Assembly (NCBI RefSeq): GCF_030534335.1 | Contig: NZ_CP130565.1 | Coordinates: forward strand, 951,501-1,015,500 | Direction: 5' to 3' | From: Marivirga harenae | GTDB lineage: Bacteria > Bacteroidota > Bacteroidia > Cytophagales > Cyclobacteriaceae | DNA: 64,000 nt | In this document: positions 53,758-61,863 of the stretch, in pieces | Layout of the letters: each line of letters begins with the position of its first letter | Numbering within the stretch: position 1 is the first letter of the stretch | Made by a program: the position numbers and the translations under genes | The notes under the pieces: model-generated | What the model was told of the DNA's origin: nothing | The model's database searches: none | Seen by the model: the letters and a program-made list of their open reading frames with translations, nothing else

Positions 53758-54750
53758 ATGAAAAACTTAATTCCAGTCATATTTATTGTGTTTTTTTTAA
53801 TCTCTTGCGATTCTTCTAAAGAAAAAAAGGAAAGTATTTCTGAAGATCGTGAAAAGAAGGATTTACAAGTTCCTGTATTTAATGCTGGGAATGCTTACCA
53901 GTTTGTGCAGACACAAGTGGATTTTGGCCCTAGAGTTCCCGGCACCAAACCACATGCAGAAACAGAACAGTATTTAATAAGCCAGTTAGAAACTTTTGGA
54001 GCGACCGTCAAAACTCAAAAGTTTGAAGCAGAAACCTATGAAGGTGAAGTTTGGGATTTAACCAATATCATTGCATCTATCCAACCAGAAAAAAAGAAGC
54101 GAATACTCCTGGCCGCGCATTGGGATACTCGGAAAATTGCAGACAAGGACAACGAGAGAAAAGAGGAACCCATTGATGGCGCTAATGATGGCGCTAGTGG
54201 AGTTGGTGTTATTCTAGAGATAGTTAATGCAATACAAAATGCAAAGAATAAGCCCAATGTTGGAATAGATGTGATTTTCTTTGACGGAGAAGATAATGGT
54301 GAGCCACAAGGATTATCTGCAAGAAACCCCTCCGAAATCTGGTGGTGTTTAGGCTCTCAATACTGGAGTAAAAATAAACATATACCGGGATATTCAGCAT
54401 ACTATGGTGTTTTGCTTGACATGGTGGGAGCAAGTAATGCTCAGTTCCATAAAGAAGGCTACTCTATGAAATACGCACCGAGCATAGTAGAAAAAGTTTG
54501 GAACACCGCTGATCAAATTGGTTACGGTCGATTTTTCATTAATAAGCAAGTCGCCTCAATTACAGACGACCATTATTTTGTTAATGAAATAGGAAAAATT
54601 CCTATGATTGATATTATCGCTCACGACCCTACTTCGGGAGATTTCTTTCCGGATTTCCATCATACACACAATGACAATATGGATATCATATCACAAGAAA
54701 CACTGAAAGCGGTAGGACAAACGCTATTACAGGTCATTTATGAAGAATAA
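53758..54750 (+). CDS. M28-family glutaminyl-peptide cyclotransferase-like lipoprotein
   Basis: A 330-residue lipoprotein (lipobox FFLISC) with the M28 fold in the glutaminyl cyclase branch: QVDFGPRVPGTKPHAET, AAHWDTRK, DGANDGASGV, FFDGEDNG, LLDMVGA, DDHYFVN and HHTHNDNMD. These residues match the single-zinc cyclotransferases that turn N-terminal Gln into pyroglutamate on secreted proteins, rather than true aminopeptidases. Bacteroidota need this for proteins exported with N-terminal Gln. Reasonable confidence in the branch, not proven. Confidence 0.85.
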   Translation: MKNLIPVIFIVFFLISCDSSKEKKESISEDREKKDLQVPVFNAGNAYQFVQTQVDFGPRVPGTKPHAETEQYLISQLETFGATVKTQKFEAETYEGEVWDLTNIIASIQPEKKKRILLAAHWDTRKIADKDNERKEEPIDGANDGASGVGVILEIVNAIQNAKNKPNVGIDVIFFDGEDNGEPQGLSARNPSEIWWCLGSQYWSKNKHIPGYSAYYGVLLDMVGASNAQFHKEGYSMKYAPSIVEKVWNTADQIGYGRFFINKQVASITDDHYFVNEIGKIPMIDIIAHDPTSGDFFPDFHHTHNDNMDIISQETLKAVGQTLLQVIYEE

Positions 54751-54835
54751 TTGAAACAAAGAGCATCATTTTTTTTGCTTAAGAAACTAATTGAGGAAAT
54801 TTACTAAATAGAAAATACTCCAAAGGTACAGAGTA

Positions 54836-55699
54836 TCAATTAGGGCCGAAAAACAGCATACTCAATATCCCGCTTAGCATTATTACTTTACAAAAAGTGC
54901 TTAAAAAATGATAATGTTTAATGGTATCAGCCAAGCGTAATCTATGGATAAAATAAATTACAAAAAGTGTTAAGCCAGAGAAATAAAAATATAAGATATC
55001 ATTCTCAAGGAATTGAGTCATGTAAAATATAAGAAAGTAAAAAAGAGAAATTAGAACGTAAAGCAGGAGTTTTGTTTTACGAATACCCCAAATTATAGGC
55101 AATGTTTTACACCCAAAATTAGCATCTCCTTGCCAGTCTTCCATGTCTTTCACAATCTCCCTAATAAGGCTTATAGCAAATGCAAAAAGCGCGTAAGTAT
55201 GAACCAGGATTGGTTTTTGACCAAAGTATAAGGTAATAATTGAGATGGATAAACCTGTGAGCAATGCTACTATAAAATTCCCTATAAATGGTAGTCTTTT
55301 CAATTGGTTCGAATATAACCAGAGCATAAAAGCAGAGGCAAAATGTATAGCTCCGATTTTCCAATCTAAAAATGTACCGATAATTATGGCCGTAAAATTT
55401 AAAAAGGTGTGCCAGAATAAAACAACTCTCCTTTTTAAAACTTTTCCAACAATTACCTTTTCTGGTTTATTGATATAATCAATTTTTACGTCATAGTAAT
55501 CATTGATAATATATCCAGCTGCCGCCAATAATACCGTGCTGAAGCTTAGAAGAAATAACTCAAGATCAAGAATATGGATTCCTTGCAACAAATAAAGTGC
55601 AGTGAGGTACTGAGTCAATACAATAATCAGCAAATTCTGGACACGAATCAACTTTACAAAACCCGGAAAAGAGAAATTCTTTGGCAATTGCTGTGTCAT
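54836..55699 (-). CDS. UbiA-family prenyltransferase (geranylgeranylglycerol-phosphate-transferase-like)
   Basis: A 287-residue protein with about eight helices and the two Asp-rich motifs of the UbiA family: NDYYDVKIDYINKPEK near residue 66 and DMEDWQGDANFGCKTLPI near 187. Close Bacteroidota homologues are annotated as geranylgeranylglycerol-phosphate geranylgeranyltransferase, the archaeal ether-lipid enzyme, but other prenyl acceptors such as quinone rings are equally possible. It lies 80 bases downstream of the DUF2520 gene on minus, at the end of the ccm cluster. Confidence 0.85.
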   Translation of the reverse strand: MTQQLPKNFSFPGFVKLIRVQNLLIIVLTQYLTALYLLQGIHILDLELFLLSFSTVLLAAAGYIINDYYDVKIDYINKPEKVIVGKVLKRRVVLFWHTFLNFTAIIIGTFLDWKIGAIHFASAFMLWLYSNQLKRLPFIGNFIVALLTGLSISIITLYFGQKPILVHTYALFAFAISLIREIVKDMEDWQGDANFGCKTLPIIWGIRKTKLLLYVLISLFYFLIFYMTQFLENDILYFYFSGLTLFVIYFIHRLRLADTIKHYHFLSTFCKVIMLSGILSMLFFGPN

Positions 55700-55780
55700 T
55701 TTGAAGTTACCTGATTTACTTTTTAAATTTCACTAAAGAAGTGCGATTGTCCTAATTCGTGAAGTTTTATTTTTCAGAAA

Positions 55781-56566
55781 TTACTCCTTATCCAAAATAC
55801 TCTGGCTAATTAATCTATAAATTTCTTGCACCGTTTCATCCTTTCCTAGCATTTCCATGTGCTTGTCTAAGGTTTCCAAATCACCGCGTTTAGCAGGACC
55901 TGTCTGAACAGAATTAGGTGAATGTTTGAGGGCCTTATCTATAGTTTCAGATACTAAGGGATGGAGCAAAGAAAAATCCAGTTGAGCGTTACTCATGATT
56001 TTTTCAGAAATACTTAGCATGTGATTAGTGAAATTACATGCAAACACTGCTGCTAAATGCATTTGCTTCCGCTGAGCGGTCGAGACTATCTGCGTATTTT
56101 TACTTAAGGATCTTGCAAGACTTTTTAATATTTTTAAAGCCTCATTATTTTCACTTTCCACTAGGAATGGAACTTGTTCGAAATCGAGCTTTTTATTTTT
56201 GGAAAAGGTTTGAAGTGGATAAAAAACACCAGATGCCGCTGCAGAGGAATACTCTAAAACATCTAATCCCTTACTTCCTGAAGTATGAACCATCAAGCTC
56301 TGTTCAGGCAAAATAATCTCTTGAGCAATACTTTTAATTGCATCGTCTGGAACAGCCAAGATGAAGATTTGAGAAGGACTGTCCTTAAAATCTAAATCAG
56401 ATTTCACCACCGCATCGTATAAATTCCCTACCAATTTCTTTGCTGATTTTCCATTTGGAGTATAAACCTCCTTAACAAAGTGTCCAACGTTCTCTAAAGC
56501 AGGTGCCAAATGCCAAGCTACATTGCCTGCTCCTATGAAACTGATATGATAAGCTACATTTTTCAC
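55781..56566 (-). CDS. Rossmann-like and DUF2520 domain protein
   Basis: A 261-residue protein with an N-terminal NADP-binding Rossmann domain (ISFIGAGNVAWHLAPAL; IFILAVPDDAI) and a C-terminal all-helical DUF2520 domain (RKQMHLAAVFACNFTNHM, LLHPLVSETIDKAL, AKRGDLETLDKH). The pattern resembles 6-phosphogluconate or pyrroline-5-carboxylate-reductase-like dehydrogenases of unknown substrate. The start is a GTG overlapping the ccmF stop by four bases (GTGA), so it is translationally coupled to ccmF; a role in cytochrome maturation is not established. Confidence 0.84.
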   Translation of the reverse strand: MKNVAYHISFIGAGNVAWHLAPALENVGHFVKEVYTPNGKSAKKLVGNLYDAVVKSDLDFKDSPSQIFILAVPDDAIKSIAQEIILPEQSLMVHTSGSKGLDVLEYSSAAASGVFYPLQTFSKNKKLDFEQVPFLVESENNEALKILKSLARSLSKNTQIVSTAQRKQMHLAAVFACNFTNHMLSISEKIMSNAQLDFSLLHPLVSETIDKALKHSPNSVQTGPAKRGDLETLDKHMEMLGKDETVQEIYRLISQSILDKE

Positions 56567-59094
56567 TCCAGGCCTTTACGCTTCATTTTATAAAATTCAG
56601 AATATCTTCTAAAGATTGCCATTCCGAAACCAATAGTCAGCACTAAAGTACCAATCCATAGTAAGTTAATGAAAGGTTTTTCCAGCGCTTTTAGAATTAC
56701 ATAATCCTTTTGAGTCGTGCGGACTGAAAGAGTAAATGTATTGGATTCAGGCTTTATACTCTCAATATTAAGTTTTATACCAATTTCTCGGTTTTCATCT
56801 GGAATTCTTCCAGCCATATTATCTCTAATTAAATAATAGGGATTTAAGATATAGTCTTCTCCATCTCCATAAACTTTGACCGTTGCCCTTACGGCTAAGT
56901 CATTTCCCTTTAGTTTCTCTCCTTCAATTTCGTCCACCCTTTTTACTTCCTCTAAAACGGTAACGAAATCATTGAGGAAGAATTTCTCTCCAAAAGTAAC
57001 GTCCATTTCCTTGGGTTCCGACCATTCAATCTCTTGAGTAGGATCAGGAACTGACGAAACGTGAGTATATAAATCTTTTGTAAATTTTCTTCTGATATCG
57101 GGAGAGGAAATCAGCCCACCCATATCAGCATTGATTTGAGCTCTGGGAAAAAGAGAGAACTTTTCTCCATCAGCATGAAGGTAATCTACTTTATAATAAT
57201 GATTAGCGCCATAGACCTTTAGAGTATCTCCCTTAGTCAAACTTTCGTCTTCTCTTTTGATATCTCTTTTAACGATTTTATCATTTTCATTTTGAGTATC
57301 TTCCAAATAAGAAGCTTTCACATATCCCCCATCATAAGTTTCGTAGAACCGGCCCTTATATGTGAGAGTGTATTCTCCCATCGTTTGAGGGTCATTAATG
57401 AAAAGTGGTATGTTTTCTTGATTGAAGTTATCTTCTACCTCTTCAGAATTAGTTAATAATAATCCTGTTTCATTCAAAGAAATTGTTCTAGAGTAACCAG
57501 TCGAAAACAAAATCCCCAACAACATCATCCCCAGTCCCATATGAGCAATAGCACCCCCAGATAATTTATAATTGTTCTTTACAATTTTAATGAAAATTTT
57601 AGCATTTGCAGTAATCGTGTAGACAGATGCTATAACTAATAAAATATAGGGAATATTGGTCATCCCGGCTAGTACTATAATTAATGCAGAAATGGCCAAA
57701 GTGATCAAGATTGGCATCAAAAGTGAGTCCTTCACTTCCGATTTTTTCATCTTTTGCCACCAGAAGAACTGACCCGTTCCCGACAATATAGCTAGACCTA
57801 CAGCAAACCACATCTGCCATTTCGTATAGAACTCTACTTGATCTGCTGGAGGAGCTAAATTCGAAATTCCTCCGAACGATTGAATAATAGAATTATACAC
57901 TGGAATTGAGGTGGGCAATAAGATCTGAAAGCCCATCAAACAAAGTAAAGTAGCACCCATGAAAATCCAAAACTCTCTAGAATAGGTTGAAACTTCTTTC
58001 TCAGTTGAAGGAATGTGTTTCCAGCGAACTATTGCTAAAACAATTGAAATTATTAAAAAGCTTAGCAAGTAAAGAAGCAATTGGCCTGAAAGCCCTAAAT
58101 CAGTAAATGAATGAACAGACGATTCTCCCAATACCCCACTTCTTACCATAAATGTAGCGTACAATACCATTAAAAAGACAGAAAGCACCAAAATGATAGA
58201 AGCTTTCAATGCTGTTTCGCTTTTCTTATAAGTAATCATCGTGTGGATACTCGCCACTAAAACAAGCCAAGGTACTAAAGAAGCATTTTCAACCGGATCC
58301 CAGTTCCAAAAGCCTTCAAAGTTTAAAGTTTCATAAGCCCAGTAGCCGCCCATCAGAATCCCTACGCCTAGAATTGCTGCAGAGAATAATGCCCAAGGTA
58401 AAGCAGGTCGAACCCAACCTTTAAAATCTTTCTTCCATAAACCCGCAATGGCATAAGCAAAGGGAATTAAAGTGGTAGCATACCCTAGAAACAATACTGG
58501 TGGGTGGATCACCATCCAATAATTCTGTAATAATGGATTCAAGCCAGTTCCATCTTCCGGAACATAATTTGGATTTATATTGAAAATTGGTGCGTCCATT
58601 GCATCTCTTAGCAAAATAAAGGGAGAGCTACCGATTTTCAGGTCTCCAATAACAACCCCTAAAATCATAGACGCAAGGAATGCTTGAACCACAGAAAAAC
58701 TTACCATAACGGATGGCGCCCATTTTTTATTAGTCAATAATATAACAAACCCCAAAAGAACATTCCAGAACGACCAAAGTAAGAAACTACCTTCCTGACC
58801 TTCCCAGAAAGAGGAAATGATATATTCTACGGGAAGCACTTTCGATGAGTGACTCCATGCATAAAAATATTCATAATAATGATTAGAAATGATGGTGAAT
58901 AGCGTGATGACAATGCCGAATACCGCTAAACCATGTATCACATAAGTGATTTGCCCATTTTTCAACCAGCCTTTTTGTATCTCCGGCAATGGACTTTTTT
59001 CTGCTTTGTAGAAATTGAATATAGAAATGAGGGCAGCTACAAAGCTTATTATAACAAAAAGGTGACCAATGTCACCTATTGTAGTATGTATCAT
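56563..59094 (-). CDS. ccmF: Cytochrome c maturation protein CcmF
   Basis: An 843-residue polytopic heme lyase component with about 14 helices. The family signature is the tryptophan-rich WWD motif (ETLNFEGFWNWDPVENAS) near residues 253-270, and MVIHPPVLFLGYATTLIPFA near 195 has a conserved heme-ligand His. Large periplasmic domains (about 560-800) follow. CcmF takes heme from CcmE and attaches it to apocytochrome c in the periplasm. The protein is longer than E. coli CcmF (647) because of its large C-terminal domain. It is 16 bases downstream of ccmE. Confidence 0.95.
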   Translation of the reverse strand: MIHTTIGDIGHLFVIISFVAALISIFNFYKAEKSPLPEIQKGWLKNGQITYVIHGLAVFGIVITLFTIISNHYYEYFYAWSHSSKVLPVEYIISSFWEGQEGSFLLWSFWNVLLGFVILLTNKKWAPSVMVSFSVVQAFLASMILGVVIGDLKIGSSPFILLRDAMDAPIFNINPNYVPEDGTGLNPLLQNYWMVIHPPVLFLGYATTLIPFAYAIAGLWKKDFKGWVRPALPWALFSAAILGVGILMGGYWAYETLNFEGFWNWDPVENASLVPWLVLVASIHTMITYKKSETALKASIILVLSVFLMVLYATFMVRSGVLGESSVHSFTDLGLSGQLLLYLLSFLIISIVLAIVRWKHIPSTEKEVSTYSREFWIFMGATLLCLMGFQILLPTSIPVYNSIIQSFGGISNLAPPADQVEFYTKWQMWFAVGLAILSGTGQFFWWQKMKKSEVKDSLLMPILITLAISALIIVLAGMTNIPYILLVIASVYTITANAKIFIKIVKNNYKLSGGAIAHMGLGMMLLGILFSTGYSRTISLNETGLLLTNSEEVEDNFNQENIPLFINDPQTMGEYTLTYKGRFYETYDGGYVKASYLEDTQNENDKIVKRDIKREDESLTKGDTLKVYGANHYYKVDYLHADGEKFSLFPRAQINADMGGLISSPDIRRKFTKDLYTHVSSVPDPTQEIEWSEPKEMDVTFGEKFFLNDFVTVLEEVKRVDEIEGEKLKGNDLAVRATVKVYGDGEDYILNPYYLIRDNMAGRIPDENREIGIKLNIESIKPESNTFTLSVRTTQKDYVILKALEKPFINLLWIGTLVLTIGFGMAIFRRYSEFYKMKRKGLE

Positions 59095-59110
59095 ATTTTA
59101 TGAAATCAAA

Positions 59111-59512
59111 TTAAATAACAGTTTCTTCTTGATATTTTGATGGGCACTTCATTAAAATCTTATCTGCTATGAAAGTCCCTTTTTGGAATGAACCAATTAC
59201 CACTACCTGCTCTGAGCGCTTAAAATCCGCTGGCATAGGCTCGTTGTAAAAAACTTCTTGTTCTATACCATTTTCATCTACCATCATAAAGGTGAAAGAT
59301 AGTTTGTCATCAGATGGGTTTAAACCAATAATTTCTCCTTTCTCACTCTTCTTCAATTCACCTACCACATGAATTTTTGTATCGTTTCCCTCCAATGCCA
59401 TATCATGCGCATCTTTAAACGAAACATAAGAACTGGCATCACCTGCAGTGGAAACAATCATCATAATTGCTGCTGCAATTACAATAATGCCGAAAATATA
59501 CGATCTCTTCAT
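59111..59512 (-). CDS. ccmE: Heme chaperone CcmE (CxxxY variant)
   Basis: A 133-residue membrane-anchored OB-fold protein: TM helix near residues 7-22 (FGIIVIAAAIMMIVSTAG), strands KIHVVGELKKS, LSFTFMMVDENG and the family block YNEPMPADFKRSEQVVVIGSF. The heme-binding motif reads C123-P-S-K-Y127, that is C-x3-Y, where E. coli has H-x3-Y. The Cys variant is known from archaea and some bacteria and is linked to systems lacking CcmH. Placed between ccmF and the CcmD-like gene. High confidence in the family, moderate in the mechanistic link. Confidence 0.93.
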   Translation of the reverse strand: MKRSYIFGIIVIAAAIMMIVSTAGDASSYVSFKDAHDMALEGNDTKIHVVGELKKSEKGEIIGLNPSDDKLSFTFMMVDENGIEQEVFYNEPMPADFKRSEQVVVIGSFQKGTFIADKILMKCPSKYQEETVI

Positions 59513-59562
59513 AACTATAATTTATTTTCAGATTGGAACAAAGGTACTATCCAAAAAATTCT

Positions 59563-59820
59563 TTATTCCCTCTCTTTTAAGGATTTTTCTATTTTTTTTA
59601 CTTTTCGTTCGGTCATTACCGCGTAAAGCATAAAGCCAACAAAAAGTGTGACAATAATAGCAACTAATACATAAATCTTACCATCCGCTCTCATGGCATC
59701 TGCCATTTCAATTCTATCGTTTGTGTAGTCCTCTTCCACTATTTCAGTTTTCTGAGCAGAAAGCCCCAAGCTGATCATCAGTAAAGAAAAAACTAATAAA
59801 TACTTAATCTTCTTCATCAA
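59563..59820 (-). CDS. CcmD-like small membrane protein
   Basis: An 85-residue protein with an N-terminal signal or anchor (YLLVFSLLMISLGLSAQ) and one inner helix near residues 48-68 (IYVLVAIIVTLFVGFMLYAV) followed by a charged tail ERKVKKIEKSLKERE. It occupies the CcmD position between ccmC and ccmE; CcmD is a small anchor that helps release heme-CcmE from the CcmABC complex. The sequence itself is only weakly conserved, so the call rests mainly on size and location. It overlaps the end of ccmC by 17 bases. Confidence 0.75.
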   Translation of the reverse strand: MMKKIKYLLVFSLLMISLGLSAQKTEIVEEDYTNDRIEMADAMRADGKIYVLVAIIVTLFVGFMLYAVMTERKVKKIEKSLKERE

Positions 59821-60470
59821 TCTTTGATTTAATAAATGATAATCTAATTCTTAATTCCGTTAACCAAACTCCCAATAAAGTCCACCCAATTACCGCAGGG
59901 TAAAAGACCATTCTTAATCTGCCATCTAATTCATAAGCATTGAAACCTGGATTACCTCCATTTCCTGGATGTAAAGAATCAGTCAGTCTTGGTAAAATGA
60001 ATAATAATGGAATTAAAGTAGCATAAGCGAAGATATTGTAAACTGCACCGATTTTAGCTTTTTGTTGCGGATCAGTTATTGAATTTCGTAAAAGGATATA
60101 TGCAAAATAAATCAACATCCCGATCGCAGAAGCATTTTGCTTAGGGTCTCCACTCCATGGAAGCCCCCCAAGTGTAGTTCGCCCAAATCATTCCTGTTGC
60201 CAAGCCTAATATTCCAAAAAGAATGGAGGTGTTTACTAACTCAATGGCGTAAGTATCATATTTTAGATTGCCTGTTCTTAAATATCTGATGGAAAAAACA
60301 ACTGAAGCAGTCAACATAATCACCATACCAAACCACATAGGCACATGGAAATGCATGGCACGGATTGTTTCATTTAAAATAGCTAACCTAGGCGCTTCAA
60401 TCAATAATCCTGCAATGAGTGTATAAAACACCAGCGCAACCCCTATAATTTTCCACCAAATTTTTCTCAT
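59804..60470 (-). pseudogene. ccmC: CcmC/CcsA-like heme protein gene split by a one-base frameshift
   Basis: Two open frames join into one 221-residue CcmC: GTG/ATG-side MRKIWWKIIGVALVFYTLI... (60470-60141) and a second half (MLIYFAYILLRNSITDPQQ..., 60118-59804). The break lies in the G6 run (plus-strand C6, 60164-60169). Deleting one G gives WGLPWSGDPKQNASAIG between GMIWANYT and MLIYFAY, the tryptophan-rich segment expected in CcmC, so the original gene is intact apart from one base. As c-type cytochromes usually need CcmC, a sequencing error or phase-variable homopolymer is likely. It follows ccmB after a 96-base gap. Confidence 0.88.
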
Positions 60471-60566
60471 TTAGAATAATAATAAATTTCACAAACACTT
60501 ACTTATTTGATACTCATTTTCAAACAGAGATAAGTTCATCTCTTGTATTTGCCTAATAGGCTCTAT

Positions 60567-61232
60567 TTAATTTCTCCAGATAAAAGGAAATAATATATAT
60601 GCCGTAGTAATGACAATTGCATCTACGGATATTAAAGTAAACAGTTTGTCATTCATTACGCTAATGTTGATCCCATCTATTGCATTTTTAGAAAGCCTGA
60701 CCGACATCAGTAAAATGGGCAATAAAATTGGAAAACTCAGCACCGCCATTAGTGCTGTACTACTATTGGCTTTAGAAACAATTCCCGAAACCAGCGTCAA
60801 CACTCCCGAGAATCCAATCGATGCAAAAAGTATAGTTAGGAGAAAATAAGTATAATTATTAACAGGGTTTCCTATTATAACAGCATAAACAAGAAAGCCC
60901 AGTAAGGCAATTAAAATAGAAAGCAATACATTAAAAATCAGTTTACCACTTAAAATGATATGCGGTTTACACAGCGTATAATAATACAACATCCTACCTT
61001 CTCCCTCTTGCAAAAAGCTTTTCGCTACTCCATTGATATTGGCAAAAACAATGATAATCCAAAAGAGAGCATTCCAGGTGTCTATCTGCATCTGCCCTCT
61101 TTTCAAATTAAAGCTTAAGTAACAAATGAAAATGGTGCTGACCAAATAGAGCAAAATTCCGTTGAATGCCGTTTTATTCCGCCATTCTAATTTTACTTCT
61201 TTTTCCAAAATAGATATCACTTGCTTTATCAC
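60567..61232 (-). CDS. ccmB: Heme exporter subunit CcmB
   Basis: A 221-residue integral protein with six helices and the CcmB block EVKLEWRNKTAFNGILLYLV at residues 12-31, AKSFLQEGEGRMLYYYTLC near 70 and LSFPILLPILLMSV near 165. CcmB forms the membrane part of the CcmABCD complex that loads heme on CcmE. The ATPase gene ccmA is not adjacent and must be elsewhere or absent. It is the first gene of the ccm cluster; the GTG start at 61232 follows a -7 box by only 4 bases. Confidence 0.93.
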   Translation of the reverse strand: MIKQVISILEKEVKLEWRNKTAFNGILLYLVSTIFICYLSFNLKRGQMQIDTWNALFWIIIVFANINGVAKSFLQEGEGRMLYYYTLCKPHIILSGKLIFNVLLSILIALLGFLVYAVIIGNPVNNYTYFLLTILFASIGFSGVLTLVSGIVSKANSSTALMAVLSFPILLPILLMSVRLSKNAIDGINISVMNDKLFTLISVDAIVITTAYILFPFIWRN

Positions 61233-61236
61233 GGTG

Positions 61237-61244
61237 CAAATTTA
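61237..61244 (-). promoter_or_regulatory. -7 box (TAAATTTG) of the ccm cluster
   Basis: The minus strand reads TAAATTTG, ending four bases before the ccmB GTG. The predicted start site is at or next to the first codon, so the transcript would be leaderless. No TTG -33 element is seen. Confidence 0.4.
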
Positions 61245-61311
61245 ATATATAAAGACTAATAAGACATGGTAAAAATGGAATGTTGTGCTTAATTTGCAGA
61301 AAAACTTGAGC

Positions 61312-61863
61312 ATGAATATTACACCAACTGAATTTGATGGTTTGTTTATAATTAAGCCTAGTGTTTTTGAAGATTCAAGAGGCTATTTTTTTGAAAGTTT
61401 TCATCAAAAGAAATTTGAGGATTCTACAGGGATTCAATGTGAATTCGTCCAGGACAATCAATCTCGTTCCGTTTATGGTGTTATTAGAGGATTACATTTA
61501 CAAGTACCACCAATGGCCCAGGCAAAACTGGTTAGAGTTTTAAAAGGTGAAGTATTAGATGTAGTCGTTGATTTACGAAAAGATCAGCCAACCTTCGGAA
61601 AATCCTTTTCTATTCATCTTTCTGCAGAAAATAAACAGCAGTTATTCATTCCAAGAGGTTTTGCACATGGAATTGCCGTTCTAAGTAAGGAAGCAGAATT
61701 CTTCTACAAATGTGATAATTATTACAGCCCTGAAAATGAAAGAGGCATCATTTACAATGACGCCTCCTTGAATATTGATTGGAAAATTGAACCTGAAAAA
61801 AGAATTATTTCTAATAAGGATCAGAAAAACTTAACTTTTTCTAGCTTCGACTTTCTTTTTTAA
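61312..61863 (+). CDS. rfbC: dTDP-4-dehydrorhamnose 3,5-epimerase
   Basis: A 183-residue enzyme of the dTDP-L-rhamnose pathway that epimerises dTDP-4-keto-6-deoxyglucose. Family blocks are FEDSRGYFFESFHQKKF, the catalytic His in VIRGLHLQVPPMAQAKLVRV, DVVVDLRKDQPTFGK, FIPRGFAHGIAVLS and EFFYKCDNYYSPENERGI with the catalytic Tyr. I chose ATG 61312; a GTG at 61285 would add nine residues. Its last 33 bases overlap the convergent tail of the Wzz-like gene. Along with rfbB it implies rhamnose or a related dTDP sugar. Confidence 0.94.
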   Translation: MNITPTEFDGLFIIKPSVFEDSRGYFFESFHQKKFEDSTGIQCEFVQDNQSRSVYGVIRGLHLQVPPMAQAKLVRVLKGEVLDVVVDLRKDQPTFGKSFSIHLSAENKQQLFIPRGFAHGIAVLSKEAEFFYKCDNYYSPENERGIIYNDASLNIDWKIEPEKRIISNKDQKNLTFSSFDFLF

